A DNA stretch of 64,000 nt from Streptomyces tendae (GCF_014650435.1 NZ_BMUY01000010.1:310001-374000); one strand, 5' to 3'; shown: positions 1 through 11,163, counted from the stretch's first letter. Made by a program: numbers and translations. Notes: generated by a model from the letters alone, not told the origin.

Positions 1-1152
1 GCCGGTGTGCGCCACGGCGATGCGGTCCGACTGCTCCGGCCCGGTGGCGTGCGGGTCGACCAGCATCTCCTCCAGCAGGGTCTGCGCGACCCGGCCGGTC
101 TGCTCGTCGCCGTCCTCCCACTCCACCCGGGCCACCACGACCTGCCAGTGCGGTGCCGCGCCGAGGCCCGGCAGCAGCACCGGCGCCGCCACCCGGAGCC
201 GGGCCGCGATCTCGGCCGGTGCGGCGCCCGTCTGCACCAGCTCCAGGACCTCCTGGGCCAGCCGCCGCCGCACCGTGCGCGCGGCGTCCCGCCGGTCCCG
301 CTCGACCGCGATCAGCTGCGTGACGCCGTACAGCAGGTCGAGGCGCTCCTCGGCCCAGTCCCCGGCGTCCGCCTCCACCACCAGCAGCCAGTCGGACAGC
401 ACCGTCTCGCGCACGTCCCGGCCGGCGCCCGCGCCCTGGAGGGCCCGCCCACCCGGGGGCGTCACCGGCGGCTGCCCCCGCCCGCGCACCGGGAAGAGGC
501 TGTACGTCGTGGAGCCCACGGTCACCCGGTGCGGCGCGCGCCGGCCGGTGCGGGTGGCCGCGAGGTGCTCGGCGGCCAGCTCGGCGCGGACCTCGGCGGT
601 GAGCGCGGGCTCCGCGTCCTTCGGCCCGGCGACCTGCCGTCCGGTGGGGGAGAGCACCCAGGCCCGCAGGTCGAGGTCGGAGCCGAGCAGGTCCAGGACC
701 ACGTCCGGGCCGCCGCCCGCCGGTCCCGAGGTCATCATCCGGCGGTGCCGGTCCACCACGGCCGCGAGGTCTCCCGCCCGCTCGCCGGAGACCTGGCGCA
801 CGACGTGCTCGGTGATCGTCGCGAAGGCCACCGACTCGTGCACCGCGAACAGCGGCAGCCGGTGCCGCGCGCAGGCCACCACCAGGTCCTCGGGCACACT
901 CCCCAGCTCCGCCTCACCGGCGGCCAGCGCGGCCACCTGGGCCTGCACCAGGAGGCGGACGAACGGTTCGGAGTCGGCGGCGTCCCGGCGCCAGGCCAGA
1001 CCGGTGAGCACCAGCTCGCCGCCCGAGAGATAGCGGCTCGGGTCCCGCAGGTCGGTGGTCATCACGCCGCGGACCGTGCGGTCCAGCTCGTCCTCGCCGC
1101 CGAGCAGCTTGAGGCCCAGCGCGTCGGTGTCCAGCAGTGCGCGCAGCCGCAT
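1..1152 (-). CDS. PucR-family transcriptional regulator (partial, C-terminus beyond window)
   Basis: The minus-strand reading frame is open from an ATG at 1152 to the window edge, about 384 codons. Its N-terminal ~120 residues (MRLRALLDTDALGLKLLGGE, then a G-V-M-T-T-D-L-R-D-P stretch) look like the PucR purine-catabolism regulator domain. The middle matches the usual PucR linker/GGDEF-like region, including an ERLDLLYGVTQLIAVERDRR helix. The C-terminal PucR helix-turn-helix would lie past base 1. It is divergent from the xanthine dehydrogenase operon, so it probably controls purine use; activator or repressor cannot be told. Confidence 0.85.
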   Translation of the reverse strand, partial: MRLRALLDTDALGLKLLGGEDELDRTVRGVMTTDLRDPSRYLSGGELVLTGLAWRRDAADSEPFVRLLVQAQVAALAAGEAELGSVPEDLVVACARHRLPLFAVHESVAFATITEHVVRQVSGERAGDLAAVVDRHRRMMTSGPAGGGPDVVLDLLGSDLDLRAWVLSPTGRQVAGPKDAEPALTAEVRAELAAEHLAATRTGRRAPHRVTVGSTTYSLFPVRGRGQPPVTPPGGRALQGAGAGRDVRETVLSDWLLVVEADAGDWAEERLDLLYGVTQLIAVERDRRDAARTVRRRLAQEVLELVQTGAAPAEIAARLRVAAPVLLPGLGAAPHWQVVVARVEWEDGDEQTGRVAQTLLEEMLVDPHATGPEQSDRIAVAHTG

Positions 1153-1440
1153 TCTCGTCGCCGCCGTTCTTTGTCTCGAAGTGTTCCAGGTCACGCGGCT
1201 GTGTCGCCCGATTCCAGAGGAGAACAGGGAGGCAATTGAGCACCTCCGTTCATACGAATCTACAAGATGCCCGCCCTGGCCAGCCAACTCCTTCATGGTT
1301 TCTGCGACTGACCCTGGTGGAGCACACGACGGTGTACTGAGGCCAATCCACGTGAACAGCACATGAACGAGCCGGGCCGCGGCCCACCGGATTGGCTCGA
1401 TCTCCACGCCACCGCACGCAGACGAGGAAGAGAGCCGGGC
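1153..1440. promoter_or_regulatory. Divergent promoter region pucR / xdh operon
   Basis: This 288-base non-coding gap separates the divergent regulator and xdh genes and must hold both promoters. It is less GC-rich than its surroundings around 1225-1265, where TTGAGC (1235-1240) could be a -35 element, but no convincing -10 follows at standard spacing. A longer in-frame start at 1363 for the first xdh gene is possible but lacks a ribosome binding site. Confidence 0.45.
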
Positions 1441-2330
1441 ATGGACTTCCTTCGCCCCGCCAGCTGGGAGGAGGCGCTCGCCGCCAAGGCCGAGCACCCC
1501 ACCGCCGTGCCGATCGCGGGCGGTACGGACGTGATGGTCGAGATCAACTTCGACCACCGCAGGCCCGACGTCCTCATGGACCTGGGCCGCATCGGCGACC
1601 TGACCGAGTGGGAGGTCGGCGAGGACTCCGTACGGCTCGGTGCCTCCGTGCCCTACACCCGGATCATGGAGAACCTGCGCACCGAGCTGCCGGGCCTCGC
1701 CCTCGCCTCGCACACGGTCGCCTCCCCGCAGATCCGCAACCGCGGCGGCGTCGGCGGGAACCTCGGCACCGCGTCCCCGGCCGGCGACGCCCACCCGGCG
1801 CTGCTCGCCGCCGGGGCGGAGGTCGAGGCCGAGTCGGTGCGCGGCACGCGCCGCATCCCGATCGACGCGTTCTACACCGGCGTGAAGCGCAACTCGCTGG
1901 AGCCCGACGAGCTGATCCGCGCCGTGCACATCAGGAAGGCCGAAGGACCGCAGCAGTTCTCCAAGGTCGGCACCCGCAACGCCATGGTCATCGCCGTGTG
2001 CGCCTTCGGCCTCGCCCTGCACCCCGGGAGCCGTACGGTCCGCACCGGCATCGGCTCGGCCGCGCCCACCCCGATCCGGGCCACGGCCGCCGAGGAGTTC
2101 CTGAACGCGGCGCTGGAGGACGGCGGCTTCTGGGAGAACGGGAAGATCGTCACCCCGTCGGCCGTCAAACGGTTCGCCGACCTGTGCTCCGCCGCCTGCA
2201 ACCCGATCGACGACGTCCGGGGCACCGCGGACTACCGCCGCCACGCGGTCGGCGTCATGGCCCGCCGGACCCTCACCTGGACCTGGGAGTCGTACCGCGG
2301 CGCCCGCCGCACCACGGAAGGAGCCGCGTG

Positions 2331-2331
<1 letters not shown>
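1441..2331 (+). CDS. Xanthine dehydrogenase-type FAD-binding subunit
   Basis: A 296-residue flavin subunit of a three-subunit molybdenum hydroxylase, which passes electrons from the 2Fe-2S subunit to NAD or another acceptor. It shows the FAD-binding motif PIAGGTDVMVE near residue 22 and the second motif IRNRGGVGGNLGTASPAGD near residue 98, both typical of the CoxM/XdhB family, and has the usual length. I chose the ATG at 1441 because GAGGAAGAGAG lies just upstream; the open frame extends to 1363 without such a site. Its stop overlaps the next start (TGATG). Confidence 0.9.
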
Positions 2332-2920
<589 letters not shown>

Positions 2921-2924
<4 letters not shown>

Positions 2925-5305
2925 CGGCCATCGGCGCACCCACCGGCCTCACCCAGGGTTCCCGGACCAAGGGCGGCATCGGCGAGTCCACGCTCCGCCC
3001 GGACGGCGTCCTCAAGGTCACCGGCGAGTTCGCGTACGCGTCGGACATGTGGCACGAGGACATGCTCTGGGGCCAGATCCTGCGCTCCACCGTCGCGCAC
3101 GCCGAGATCGTCTCCATCGACACCGGCGAGGCGCTCGCCACCCCCGGCGTGTACGCCGTCATGACGTACGACGACCTGCCCACCGACGTGCGCCACTACG
3201 GGCTGGAGATCCGGGACACCCCGGTCCTCGCCCACGGCAGGGTCCGCCACCACGGGGAGCCGGTCGCGATCGTCGCCGCCGACCACCCGGAGACCGCGCG
3301 CCGCGCCGCCGCCAGGATCAAGGTGGAGTACCGGGAACTGCCCCTCGTGACCGACGAGGCCACCGCGACCGCCCCCGACGCGGTCCTCGTCCACGAGAAC
3401 CGAAGCGACCACCACTCGGGCCACGTCCCGCACCCCAACATCGTGCACCGCCAGCCGATCGTGCGCGGCGACGCCGACGCGGCGGCCGGGCGAGCCGACG
3501 TGATCGTCGAGGGCGACTACTACTTCGGCATGCAGGACCAGGCGTTCCTCGGCCCCGAGTCGGGCCTCGCGGTGCCCGGCGAGGACGGCGGCGTCGACCT
3601 CTACATCGCCACCCAGTGGCTCCACTCCGACCTGCGCCAGATCGCCCCCGTGCTCGGCCTGCCCGAGGACAAGGTGCGGATGACGCTGTCCGGCGTCGGC
3701 GGCGCCTTCGGCGGACGCGAGGACCTGTCGATGCAGATCCACGCCTGCCTGCTGGCGCTGCGCACCGGCAAACCCGTCAAGATCGTCTACAACCGCTTCG
3801 AGTCCTTCTTCGGCCACGTCCACCGCCACCCGGCCAGGCTCCACTACGAGCACGGCGCCACCCGGGACGGCCGGCTCACCCACGTGAGGTGCCGCATCGT
3901 CCTGGACGGCGGCGCCTACGCCTCCGCCTCCCCGGCGGTCGTCGGCAACGCCGCCTCGCTGTCCGTCGGGCCTTACGTGTGCGAGGACGTGGACATCGAG
4001 GCCCTCGCCCTCTACTCCAACAACCCGCCCTGCGGCGCCATGCGCGGCTTCGGCGCGGTCCAGGCGTGCTTCGCCTACGAGGCGCAGATGGACAAGGTGG
4101 CGGCCGAACTCGGCCTGGACCCGGTGGAGTTCCGCCGGATCAACGCCATGGAGCAGGGCACGCTCATGCCCACGGGACAGCCCGTCGACTCCCCGGCACC
4201 GGTCGCCGAACTCCTGCGCCGCGTCAAGGCGATGCCGATGCCGCCGGAGCGCCAGTGGGAGTCCAGCGAGGGCGCCGACGTACGGCAGCTGCCCGGCGGC
4301 CTGTCCAACACCACGCACGGCGAGGGTGTCGTACGCGGCGTCGGCTACGCGGTCGGCATCAAGAACGTCGGCTTCTCCGAGGGCTTCGACGACTACTCCA
4401 CCGCCCGGGTCCGCCTGGAGGCCGTGGGCGGCCGGCCCGTCGTCACCGTGCACACCGCGATGGCGGAGGTCGGCCAGGGCGGCGTCACCGTCCACGCACA
4501 GATCGCCCGCACCGAACTGGGCGTCGCCGAGGTCACCATCCGGCCCGCCGACACCCGGGTGGGCTCGGCAGGCTCCACCTCGGCCTCCCGGCAGACCTAC
4601 GTCACCGGCGGCGCCATCAAGAACGCCTGCGAGCTGGTGCGCGAGCGGGTCCTGGAGACCGGCCGCCGCAAGCTCGGCTCCCACCACCCCGCCTGGGCCA
4701 CCGCCGAACTGCTCCTGGAGGGCGGCAAGGTCGTCACCGACGGCGGCGAGGTCCTCGCCGACCTCGTGGACGTCCTGGAGGACGAGGTGGTCGAGGTCGA
4801 GGAGGAGTGGCGGCACCGGCCGACCGAGCCCTTCGACCCGCGCACCGGACAGGGCGACGGCCACGTCCAGTACTCCTTCGCCGCGCACCGCGCCGTCGTC
4901 GAGGTCGACACCGAACTGGGCCTGGTCAAGGTGATCGAACTGGCCTGCGCCCAGGACGTCGGCAAGGCGCTGAACCCGCTGTCCGTGATCGGCCAGATCC
5001 AGGGCGGCACCGTCCAGGGCCTGGGCATCGCGGTGATGGAGGAGATCGTCGTCGACCCCGTGACCGCCAAGGTCAGGAACCCGTCCTTCACGGACTACCT
5101 GCTCCCCACGATCCTCGACACGCCGGCCCTACCGGTCGACGTGCTCGAACTCGCCGACGACCACGCGCCCTACGGGCTGCGCGGAGTCGGCGAGGCACCC
5201 ACCCTGTCGTCCACCCCGGCGGTCCTCGCGGCCATCCGGGACGCGACCGGGTTGGCGCTCGACCGCACGCCGGTACGCCCGGAACACCTCACCGGCACGG
5301 CGTGA
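2921..5305 (+). CDS. Xanthine dehydrogenase-type molybdopterin-binding subunit
   Basis: A 794-residue catalytic subunit, with an aldehyde oxidase/xanthine dehydrogenase a/b hammerhead domain (about 25-135) followed by the molybdopterin-binding domain. Visible motifs are GVGGAFGGRED (~265), PCGAMRGFGAVQ (~370) and GVGEAPTL, whose Glu near 758 is the expected catalytic base. The ATG at 2921 overlaps the iron-sulfur gene by four bases. The neighbouring purine permease and XdhC make a purine substrate (hypoxanthine/xanthine) likely; sequence alone does not exclude another heteroaromatic substrate. Confidence 0.9.
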
Positions 5306-5330
5306 CACCGCAGTGGCGGGCAATCGTGCC

Positions 5331-5358
5331 TCCCCCAGGGCCTTCAGGGCCTGGGGGG
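5331..5358 (+). terminator. Imperfect hairpin after xdh operon
   Basis: A CCCCCA/TGGGGG outer stem encloses GGGCC-TTCA-GGGCC with one mismatch. The C- and G-rich arms resemble hairpin repeats common between Streptomyces genes. It may terminate or attenuate transcription between the dehydrogenase genes and the permease. The rest of 5306-5546 shows no gene. Confidence 0.5.
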
Positions 5359-5546
5359 ACCCCCAGCGGCACGGGTGGGCGCCACGGCACCCCGACGCCG
5401 GGCAGCGGCCGCACTCACGGCCACGGAATGCCGGCGTCGGTTCACCCCAAGGTGCAGTACCGGGCCGTCCCCCGAGCTGACACCTCCCAAATCCCGCGCT
5501 TTCGCCGAAGGCACGGGTGCACCTATGAACCTTGGGAGACGGCCCC

Positions 5547-7004
5547 ATGACCCAGCAGTCAGTGGAGCCCGAGATCACCGCCGAAGACGCGGGCGCGGGC
5601 TCCCGCATCCCCGGCGGACGGTCTTGGCTCGACCGGTACTTTCACATATCCCACCGGGGATCCACGGTCGCGCGTGAGGTGCGCGGCGGCATCACCACCT
5701 TCATGGCGATGGCCTACATCGTCCTCCTCAACCCCGTGATCCTGTCCGGCAAGGACGCGGCGGGGGACACCCTGGGCCAGAAGGCCCTGATCACCGCGAC
5801 GGCCTTCGCCGCGGCGCTCACCACGCTCCTGATGGGCTTCGTCGGCAAGGTGCCGCTCGCCCTGGCCGCCGGGCTCTCGGTGTCCGGGGTGATCGCCGGA
5901 CAGGTCGTCCCGCAGATGACCTGGCCGCAGGCCATGGGCATGTGTGTGATGTACGGCGTGGTGATCATGCTGCTCGTGGTCACCGGGCTCCGCGAGATGA
6001 TCATGAACGCGATCCCGCTCGCCCTCAAGCACGGCATCACCATGGGCATCGGCCTGTTCATCGCCATCATCGGCCTGGTCAAGGGCGGCTTCGTGCACGC
6101 GGGCGAGGCGACCCCGCTCACCCTCGGTCCGGCCGGGGAACTGGCCGGATGGCCGGTCCTGCTCTTCGCGGGCACCCTGCTGCTGATCTTCATGCTCCAG
6201 GCCAGAAACATGCCCGGCGCCATCCTGATCGGCATCGTCACCGGCACGATCGTCGCGGCGATCCTGAACGCCACCGGGGTGATCGACCCCAAGCAGTGGG
6301 CCAACGGCGCACCCGAACTGCACGGCAGCGCGGTCTCCATGCCGGACTTCTCGCTCTTCGGAGACCTGGAGTTCGGCGGCTGGGGCGAGGTCGGCGCGAT
6401 GACGGTCGGCATGATCGTCTTCACGCTGGTGCTCGCCGGGTTCTTCGACGCGATGGCCACCATCATCGGCGTCGGCACCGAGGCCAAGCTCGCCGACGAC
6501 AAGGGCCGCATGCCGGGCCTGTCCAAGGCGCTGTTCATCGACGGTGCGGGCGGTGCCATCGGCGGCGTGGCGGGCGGCTCCGGCCAGACCGTCTTCGTCG
6601 AGTCCGCGACCGGCGTCGGCGAGGGGGCCCGCACCGGGCTCGCCTCGGTCGTCACCGGCCTGTTCTTCGCCGCGTGCCTCTTCTTCACGCCGATCACCGC
6701 GATCGTCCCGCAGGAGGTCGCCTCGGCGGCCCTGGTGGTGATCGGCGCGATGATGATGATGAACGCCCGGCACGTGGACTGGGCCGACCGGGCCACCGCG
6801 ATCCCGGTCTTCCTGACCGTCGTCCTGATGCCCTTCACGTACTCCATCACGGCCGGTGTCGCCGCCGGAGTCATCTCCTACGTCGCCATCAAGGTGGCGC
6901 AGGGCAAGGCGCGGGAGATCGGCGCGTTCATGTGGGCCCTGACGGTGATCTTCTTCGTCTACTTCGCCCTCAACCCGATCGAGAGCTGGTTGGGCGTGCA
7001 CTAG
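5547..7004 (+). CDS. NCS2-type purine permease (AzgA/PbuG-like)
   Basis: A 485-residue multispanning membrane protein of the AzgA branch of NCS2, proton symporters for adenine, guanine or hypoxanthine. It has the family signature TTFMAMAYIVLLNPVIL in the first membrane segment, GFFDAMATIIGVGTEAKLAD in the middle and GGSGQTVFVESATGVGEGAR near two thirds, the last forming part of the substrate site in this family. About 12-14 hydrophobic segments are visible. The ATG at 5547 has GGGAG eight bases upstream; an in-frame TTG at 5532 is less likely. It lies between xdh and xdhC, so it probably imports the substrate. Confidence 0.88.
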   Translation: MTQQSVEPEITAEDAGAGSRIPGGRSWLDRYFHISHRGSTVAREVRGGITTFMAMAYIVLLNPVILSGKDAAGDTLGQKALITATAFAAALTTLLMGFVGKVPLALAAGLSVSGVIAGQVVPQMTWPQAMGMCVMYGVVIMLLVVTGLREMIMNAIPLALKHGITMGIGLFIAIIGLVKGGFVHAGEATPLTLGPAGELAGWPVLLFAGTLLLIFMLQARNMPGAILIGIVTGTIVAAILNATGVIDPKQWANGAPELHGSAVSMPDFSLFGDLEFGGWGEVGAMTVGMIVFTLVLAGFFDAMATIIGVGTEAKLADDKGRMPGLSKALFIDGAGGAIGGVAGGSGQTVFVESATGVGEGARTGLASVVTGLFFAACLFFTPITAIVPQEVASAALVVIGAMMMMNARHVDWADRATAIPVFLTVVLMPFTYSITAGVAAGVISYVAIKVAQGKAREIGAFMWALTVIFFVYFALNPIESWLGVH

Positions 7005-7064
7005 CCGCCACGACGGGAACCCTTCACGTACCGATCGGCCGGACAAGTCTTAGGAGACCGGAAG

Positions 7065-8234
7065 ATGCTGGACATCGCCGAGGAGCTGCATCGGTGGGTC
7101 GGGCAGGGGCGTGATTTCGCCGTGGCCACCGTGGTGGCCGTGGGCGGCAGCGCGCCCCGGCCGACCGGTGCCGCCCTCGCGGTGGACGCCGGCGGCACGG
7201 TGGTCGGCTCGGTGTCCGGCGGGTGCGTGGAGGGAGCCTTGTACGAACTGTGCCGGCAGGCTCTCCAGGACGGCGAAACCGTCCTGGAGAGCTTCGGGTA
7301 CAGCGACGAGGACGCCTTCGCCGTGGGTCTGACCTGCGGCGGGGTCATCGACGTCCTGGTCACCCCGGTACGGGCGGCCGACCCGGTCCGCCCGGCCCTG
7401 GCGACGGTGCTCGCGGCCGCCGCGCAGGGGGAGACGGCGGCCGTGGCACGCGTCGTGAGCGGTCCGGCCGAGCTGCTGGGCCGGGCGCTGGTGGTGCGGG
7501 CGGACGGCTCCCGCACCGGCGGCTTCGGCGGCCACCCGGAGCTGGACCGCACGGTGGCCGCCGAGACGCGTGCCTTCCTGGACGCGGGGCGCACCGGCAC
7601 GCTGGAGATCGGTGAGCGGGGCTCGCGCTGCGGCGCACCGCTGACCCTGCTGATCGAGTCCTCCATCCCGCCTGCCCGCATGATCGTCTTCGGTGCGATC
7701 GACTTCGCGTCGGCACTGGCGCGGGTCGGCAAGTTCCTCGGCTACCACGTGACGGTGTGCGACGCCCGCCCCGTCTTCGCCACCCGGGCCCGGTTCCCGG
7801 ACGCGGACGAGATCGTCACCGAGTGGCCCCACGAGTACCTGGCGCGCACCGGCGTGGACGCCCGCACGGTGCTGTGCGTCCTGACCCACGAGGCCAGGTT
7901 CGACATCCCGCTGCTCCGGCTGGCGCTGCGCCTGCCGGTGGCGTACGTCGGCGCGATGGGCTCCCGCCGCACCCACCTGGACCGGGAGGCCCGGCTGCGC
8001 GAGGCCGGGGTGAGCGACCTGGAGCTGGCCCGCCTCAGGTCGCCGATCGGCCTCGACCTCGGCGCCCGCACCCCCGAGGAGACGGCCCTGTCCATCGCCG
8101 CCGAGATCGTCGCCACCCGCCACGCCGGCACGGGCACCTCCCTGACCGGCGCCCACACCCCCATCCACCACGACGGCCCGACGGCACCGAAGGGGCCGAC
8201 CGGGCCGACGGGACGCATCGGCTCGGTGGCTTAG
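7065..8234 (+). CDS. xdhC: XdhC/CoxI-family molybdenum cofactor maturation protein
   Basis: A 389-residue protein. XdhC proteins bind molybdenum cofactor, aid its sulfuration and insert it into xanthine dehydrogenase. The N-terminal XdhC/CoxI domain shows GSAPRPTGA, SGGCVEGALYE and LTCGGVIDVLV, containing the conserved Cys-Gly-Gly. The C-terminal Rossmann-like domain starts with MIVFGAIDFASALARVGKFL and includes YVGAMGSRRTHL. The last ~30 residues are a Pro/Thr/Gly-rich tail. TAGGAGA precedes the ATG. It completes the set needed for an active enzyme. Confidence 0.9.
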   Translation: MLDIAEELHRWVGQGRDFAVATVVAVGGSAPRPTGAALAVDAGGTVVGSVSGGCVEGALYELCRQALQDGETVLESFGYSDEDAFAVGLTCGGVIDVLVTPVRAADPVRPALATVLAAAAQGETAAVARVVSGPAELLGRALVVRADGSRTGGFGGHPELDRTVAAETRAFLDAGRTGTLEIGERGSRCGAPLTLLIESSIPPARMIVFGAIDFASALARVGKFLGYHVTVCDARPVFATRARFPDADEIVTEWPHEYLARTGVDARTVLCVLTHEARFDIPLLRLALRLPVAYVGAMGSRRTHLDREARLREAGVSDLELARLRSPIGLDLGARTPEETALSIAAEIVATRHAGTGTSLTGAHTPIHHDGPTAPKGPTGPTGRIGSVA

Positions 8235-8308
8235 CGGCCCGGGTGCCGGGACCCGTGGTGTGCTCTCCGTCCGCGGTACCTACGCCCTGCCCGGCTGACC
8301 AGCGAGCT

Positions 8309-8893
8309 TCACGCCTCGACGACGATGGTGCCTATGGCCGATTCGGGGCCGGGTCCGTCCGGACGGTCGACCTTCCACCAGCCCAGCGCTTCCTGGTACT
8401 CCGGCTGCGGTACCGCGCGTCCTTCCGCGGTCATCAGGCGTCCTTGATACGTCTGGGCGTAGCGTGCCCGAACCGAGTAGACGCCGGGTTCGTCGGGGAC
8501 GACGACGTCGCACGACACGTTCACCCACTCCGCCGGACCCGGGTTGTCCTCCGCCAGCGCCTCGACGTGCGAGCCGGGATTGACCACCTTCACGCCGCCC
8601 CCGCTGCGCTGCTTGCCGTTCCACACCGATGCCTGGGCCCGGTCCTGGCCCGCCAGGCCGACGATCACCTGGTTGACGGCGTTGCCGCATTCCGAGCAGT
8701 CGTGCAGCAGGTCGAAACTGACCTCGTGCGAACCCCCTGCGCGGACGTGCACGACGTTGTCGCCGCCATCGATCCTCACGTTCCGGATCTTGAACCGAAA
8801 TCCCGTCCCGCCTCCGTACGCCTCGACCATCTCGGCGCCGGGAGTGGGAGCCGTGCTCCGGTGGGCATCGCTGTGACTCATCTTGTCGGCCAT
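8309..8893 (-). CDS. Protein of unknown function
   Basis: I do not recognise this family. From the ATG at 8893 it is 194 residues, with a second possible start (MSHSD) at 8881; neither has a clear ribosome binding site. There is no signal peptide or membrane segment. A motif HDCSECGNAVNQVIVGL lies near residue 75, and the rest has alternating hydrophobic residues suggesting a beta-sandwich. It is convergent with xdhC and divergent from the AraC regulator. Confidence 0.65.
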   Translation of the reverse strand: MADKMSHSDAHRSTAPTPGAEMVEAYGGGTGFRFKIRNVRIDGGDNVVHVRAGGSHEVSFDLLHDCSECGNAVNQVIVGLAGQDRAQASVWNGKQRSGGGVKVVNPGSHVEALAEDNPGPAEWVNVSCDVVVPDEPGVYSVRARYAQTYQGRLMTAEGRAVPQPEYQEALGWWKVDRPDGPGPESAIGTIVVEA

Positions 8894-9075
8894 GCGCCAA
8901 GTAAACAGGTGGTGGGGCCGTGGAAGCCTGGGCCGCGACGGCCGCCTCGCTGGAATCGCAAGCGCCGGCAGGGGAGTTGGTGTCAGGCTGCCTGGTGTTG
9001 CATGGGTGCCAACTCGAACGCGCTGGAAAGGGGCAGGGAAGTCGCGCTCGTACTCGGAGTGGGGAGGAAGGTCGC

Positions 9076-9900
9076 ATGGTGACCGGGATCGGTGCACGTC
9101 CGGCGCCCGCTTTGCGGCGGTACGTCCACTCGTATGTCGGTTTCGACCTCCGCGGATTCGCGGCGGGGGTGCACTGCGGGCCGCCGAGTGGCATGCTCAC
9201 CGCGGTGATCAGCCTGTCAGACCCTCTGGAGGTGGCGGCGGGCGTCGGCGACGGATCACCGGTCACCCGATTCGGCAGTGTGGCCGGCGGTCTGATGGGC
9301 CGGTCCGTCGCGATCCACCACGACGGACGTCAGCAAGGTGTGAAGGTGGCGCTGACACCGCTCGGGGCGCGGGCCCTCTACGGCATGCCCGCCGCCGTGC
9401 TCGCCCACCGACTGGTCCCACTGGACGAGCTTCTCGGTGCGCTTGGCGTCGAACTGGCCGACCGCCTCCGAGCGGCATCGACTTGGGCGGCGCGGTTCAC
9501 CGTACTGGACGAGTTGCTCCTGCGAGTTGTTGGTCGTGGCGCGGGCAGCGACCATGTGCGCCGGATGCGCCCCGAGGTGGCCGAGGCATGGCGCCTCCTC
9601 GTCGCCGCGCGTGGCTGCGTCCAGGTCGGTGCAGTCGCCGCGGAACTGGGCTGGAGCCGCCGGCATCTGGCCGAACGGTTCCGTGGCGAGATGGGCCTGT
9701 CGCCGAAAACCTTCGCCCGCGTTCTCCGCTTCGAGCACGCGCACGGCCTGGCGACGGCGCGGGACCGGCTCCCGTGGCCCGACGTGGCGACCCTCTCCGG
9801 CTACGCCGACCAGGCCCACCTCGTGCGGGACTGGCACGAGTTCACGGGCCGAACGCCGACGGCCTGGCGCCACGGCGAGGTCCTTCTCGGGGGCGGGTAG
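9076..9900 (+). CDS. AraC-family transcriptional regulator
   Basis: A 274-residue DNA-binding regulator. The C-terminal ~100 residues carry the two AraC helix-turn-helix units, VGAVAAELGWSRRHLAERF and DVATLSGYADQAHLVRDWHE, followed by the family ending FTGRTPTAWR. The N-terminal domain (FGSVAGGLMGR) resembles DUF6597-type AraC sensors. I start at ATG 9076, behind GGGGAGGAAGG; the frame is open to 8920 but without a site. Its ligand is unknown; the adjacent cupin and hydrolase genes could be targets. Confidence 0.88.
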   Translation: MVTGIGARPAPALRRYVHSYVGFDLRGFAAGVHCGPPSGMLTAVISLSDPLEVAAGVGDGSPVTRFGSVAGGLMGRSVAIHHDGRQQGVKVALTPLGARALYGMPAAVLAHRLVPLDELLGALGVELADRLRAASTWAARFTVLDELLLRVVGRGAGSDHVRRMRPEVAEAWRLLVAARGCVQVGAVAAELGWSRRHLAERFRGEMGLSPKTFARVLRFEHAHGLATARDRLPWPDVATLSGYADQAHLVRDWHEFTGRTPTAWRHGEVLLGGG

Positions 9901-9982
9901 TCGCCGACGGCCGCCCGTCGCGTCGGCTTGTGTTCCCATTCCTTCAAGACCACCCGACCGCTGCGGCGTGAAGATCGTCGGC

Positions 9983-10447
9983 ATGAGACTCGTCAACGAA
10001 CACAACACCGTCGACCTGCGGACCACCCCCGTGCACCTCGGACTGGGCTCGACAGCGAGACCCGTCGAGGGCTTCGCCTGGAACCCGGAGGCACTCCAGG
10101 CATACAGCGCCGCGGTTGCGGCAGACGGCGCCGAGGGCCGGATGGTGACGATCCTCGACGGCGACGGCCCCGGGGACCATTGGGAAAGGCACCCCGCCGG
10201 GGACGAACTGGTCGTCTGCCTCAGCGGGTCGGTAACCGTCGTCCGCGACCTGGACGGAGTGCCCGACCGCGTTCTGCTCGGGCCCGGCGAGGCCACCGTC
10301 AACCCGGCCGGGGTGTGGCACGCGGTCGACACGACCGGACCGACGTCCATCCTGACCATCACCGCCGGCCTCGGCACCGATCACCGTCCTCGCACCGACA
10401 CCCACCCGGCCGAACGCGTCGGCGTGCCGGGACCCAAAACGTCATGA
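9983..10447 (+). CDS. Cupin-domain protein
   Basis: A 154-residue single-domain cupin. It shows GDHWERHPAGDELVVCLSG followed by GEATVNPAGVWHAVDT, which fits the two cupin motifs with His, Glu and His in metal-binding positions. Reaction and ligand cannot be assigned. Its ATG lies 82 bases after the AraC gene, and its stop overlaps the start of the SGNH hydrolase gene (ATGA), so the two are probably co-translated. Confidence 0.8.
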   Translation: MRLVNEHNTVDLRTTPVHLGLGSTARPVEGFAWNPEALQAYSAAVAADGAEGRMVTILDGDGPGDHWERHPAGDELVVCLSGSVTVVRDLDGVPDRVLLGPGEATVNPAGVWHAVDTTGPTSILTITAGLGTDHRPRTDTHPAERVGVPGPKTS

Positions 10448-11163
10448 CGACGCGCATCGCCTGCCTCGGCGACAGCCTCACCCGCGCGCTGATCAGCGCC
10501 GACTACCTGGACGTCCTCGAACGACGCCACCCTCCCGGCGATCTGCGGCTTGCCCGCTTCGGCGCCAACGGTGACTTCGCCTACAACCTCTTGCGAAGCC
10601 TCGACGCCGTCATCGCGAACCCGCCCGACGCCATCACGATATTGATCGGGACCAACGACGCCCGAGCAAGCCTTGCCGGCTACCGCGTCGACAAGGCCAT
10701 GAAACGCAAACAGCTGCCCGAACGCCCGTCAGCCGGCTGGTTCCAGCAGTGCCTGGGAGCCGTCGTGGAACGACTGCGAGCGGAGACCGACGCGACGATC
10801 GGTCTGCTGTCGCTCCCGGTTCTCGGCCAACGACTCGACGGACCAGCGGCGCAGGCGTCGCAGCGGTACAGTCGGATGATCGCCGAAGTCGCCACAGCCA
10901 ACGAGGTGACTTACCTTCCGCTCCACGAACGCCAGATCGAGGAACTTCGCCAAGCGGACCCGCCTCCGATTCCCTACCGGGAGGTGACCCCCGCAGTGGG
11001 CCTCGGCGTCTTTGTCCAGCACGCCGTGCTTCGCCGCGGCCTCGACACGATCTCGCGGCGCCGGAACCTCGTGCTCACGACTGACCACATCCATCAGAAC
11101 AGCCGCGGCGCCGCCCTGATCGCCGAGGTCATCGACGCCGGTCTCCTGACCCGGAACGCGTAG
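10444..11163 (+). CDS. SGNH/GDSL-family hydrolase
   Basis: A 239-residue esterase/lipase-type hydrolase without a signal peptide, so probably cytoplasmic. The blocks of the family are visible: GDSL at 10-13 (nucleophile Ser), a Gly-Asn-containing block FGANGDFAY near 40, IGTNDA near 67, and DHIHQNSRGA near the C-terminus supplying Asp and His. The substrate is unknown. It overlaps the cupin gene by four bases. Confidence 0.85.
   Translation: MTTRIACLGDSLTRALISADYLDVLERRHPPGDLRLARFGANGDFAYNLLRSLDAVIANPPDAITILIGTNDARASLAGYRVDKAMKRKQLPERPSAGWFQQCLGAVVERLRAETDATIGLLSLPVLGQRLDGPAAQASQRYSRMIAEVATANEVTYLPLHERQIEELRQADPPPIPYREVTPAVGLGVFVQHAVLRRGLDTISRRRNLVLTTDHIHQNSRGAALIAEVIDAGLLTRNA

Noticed and set aside
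5532..5546. TTG start five codons upstream of the purine permease
   Set aside because: The ATG at 5547 has a well-spaced GGGAG, which the TTG start would translate through.
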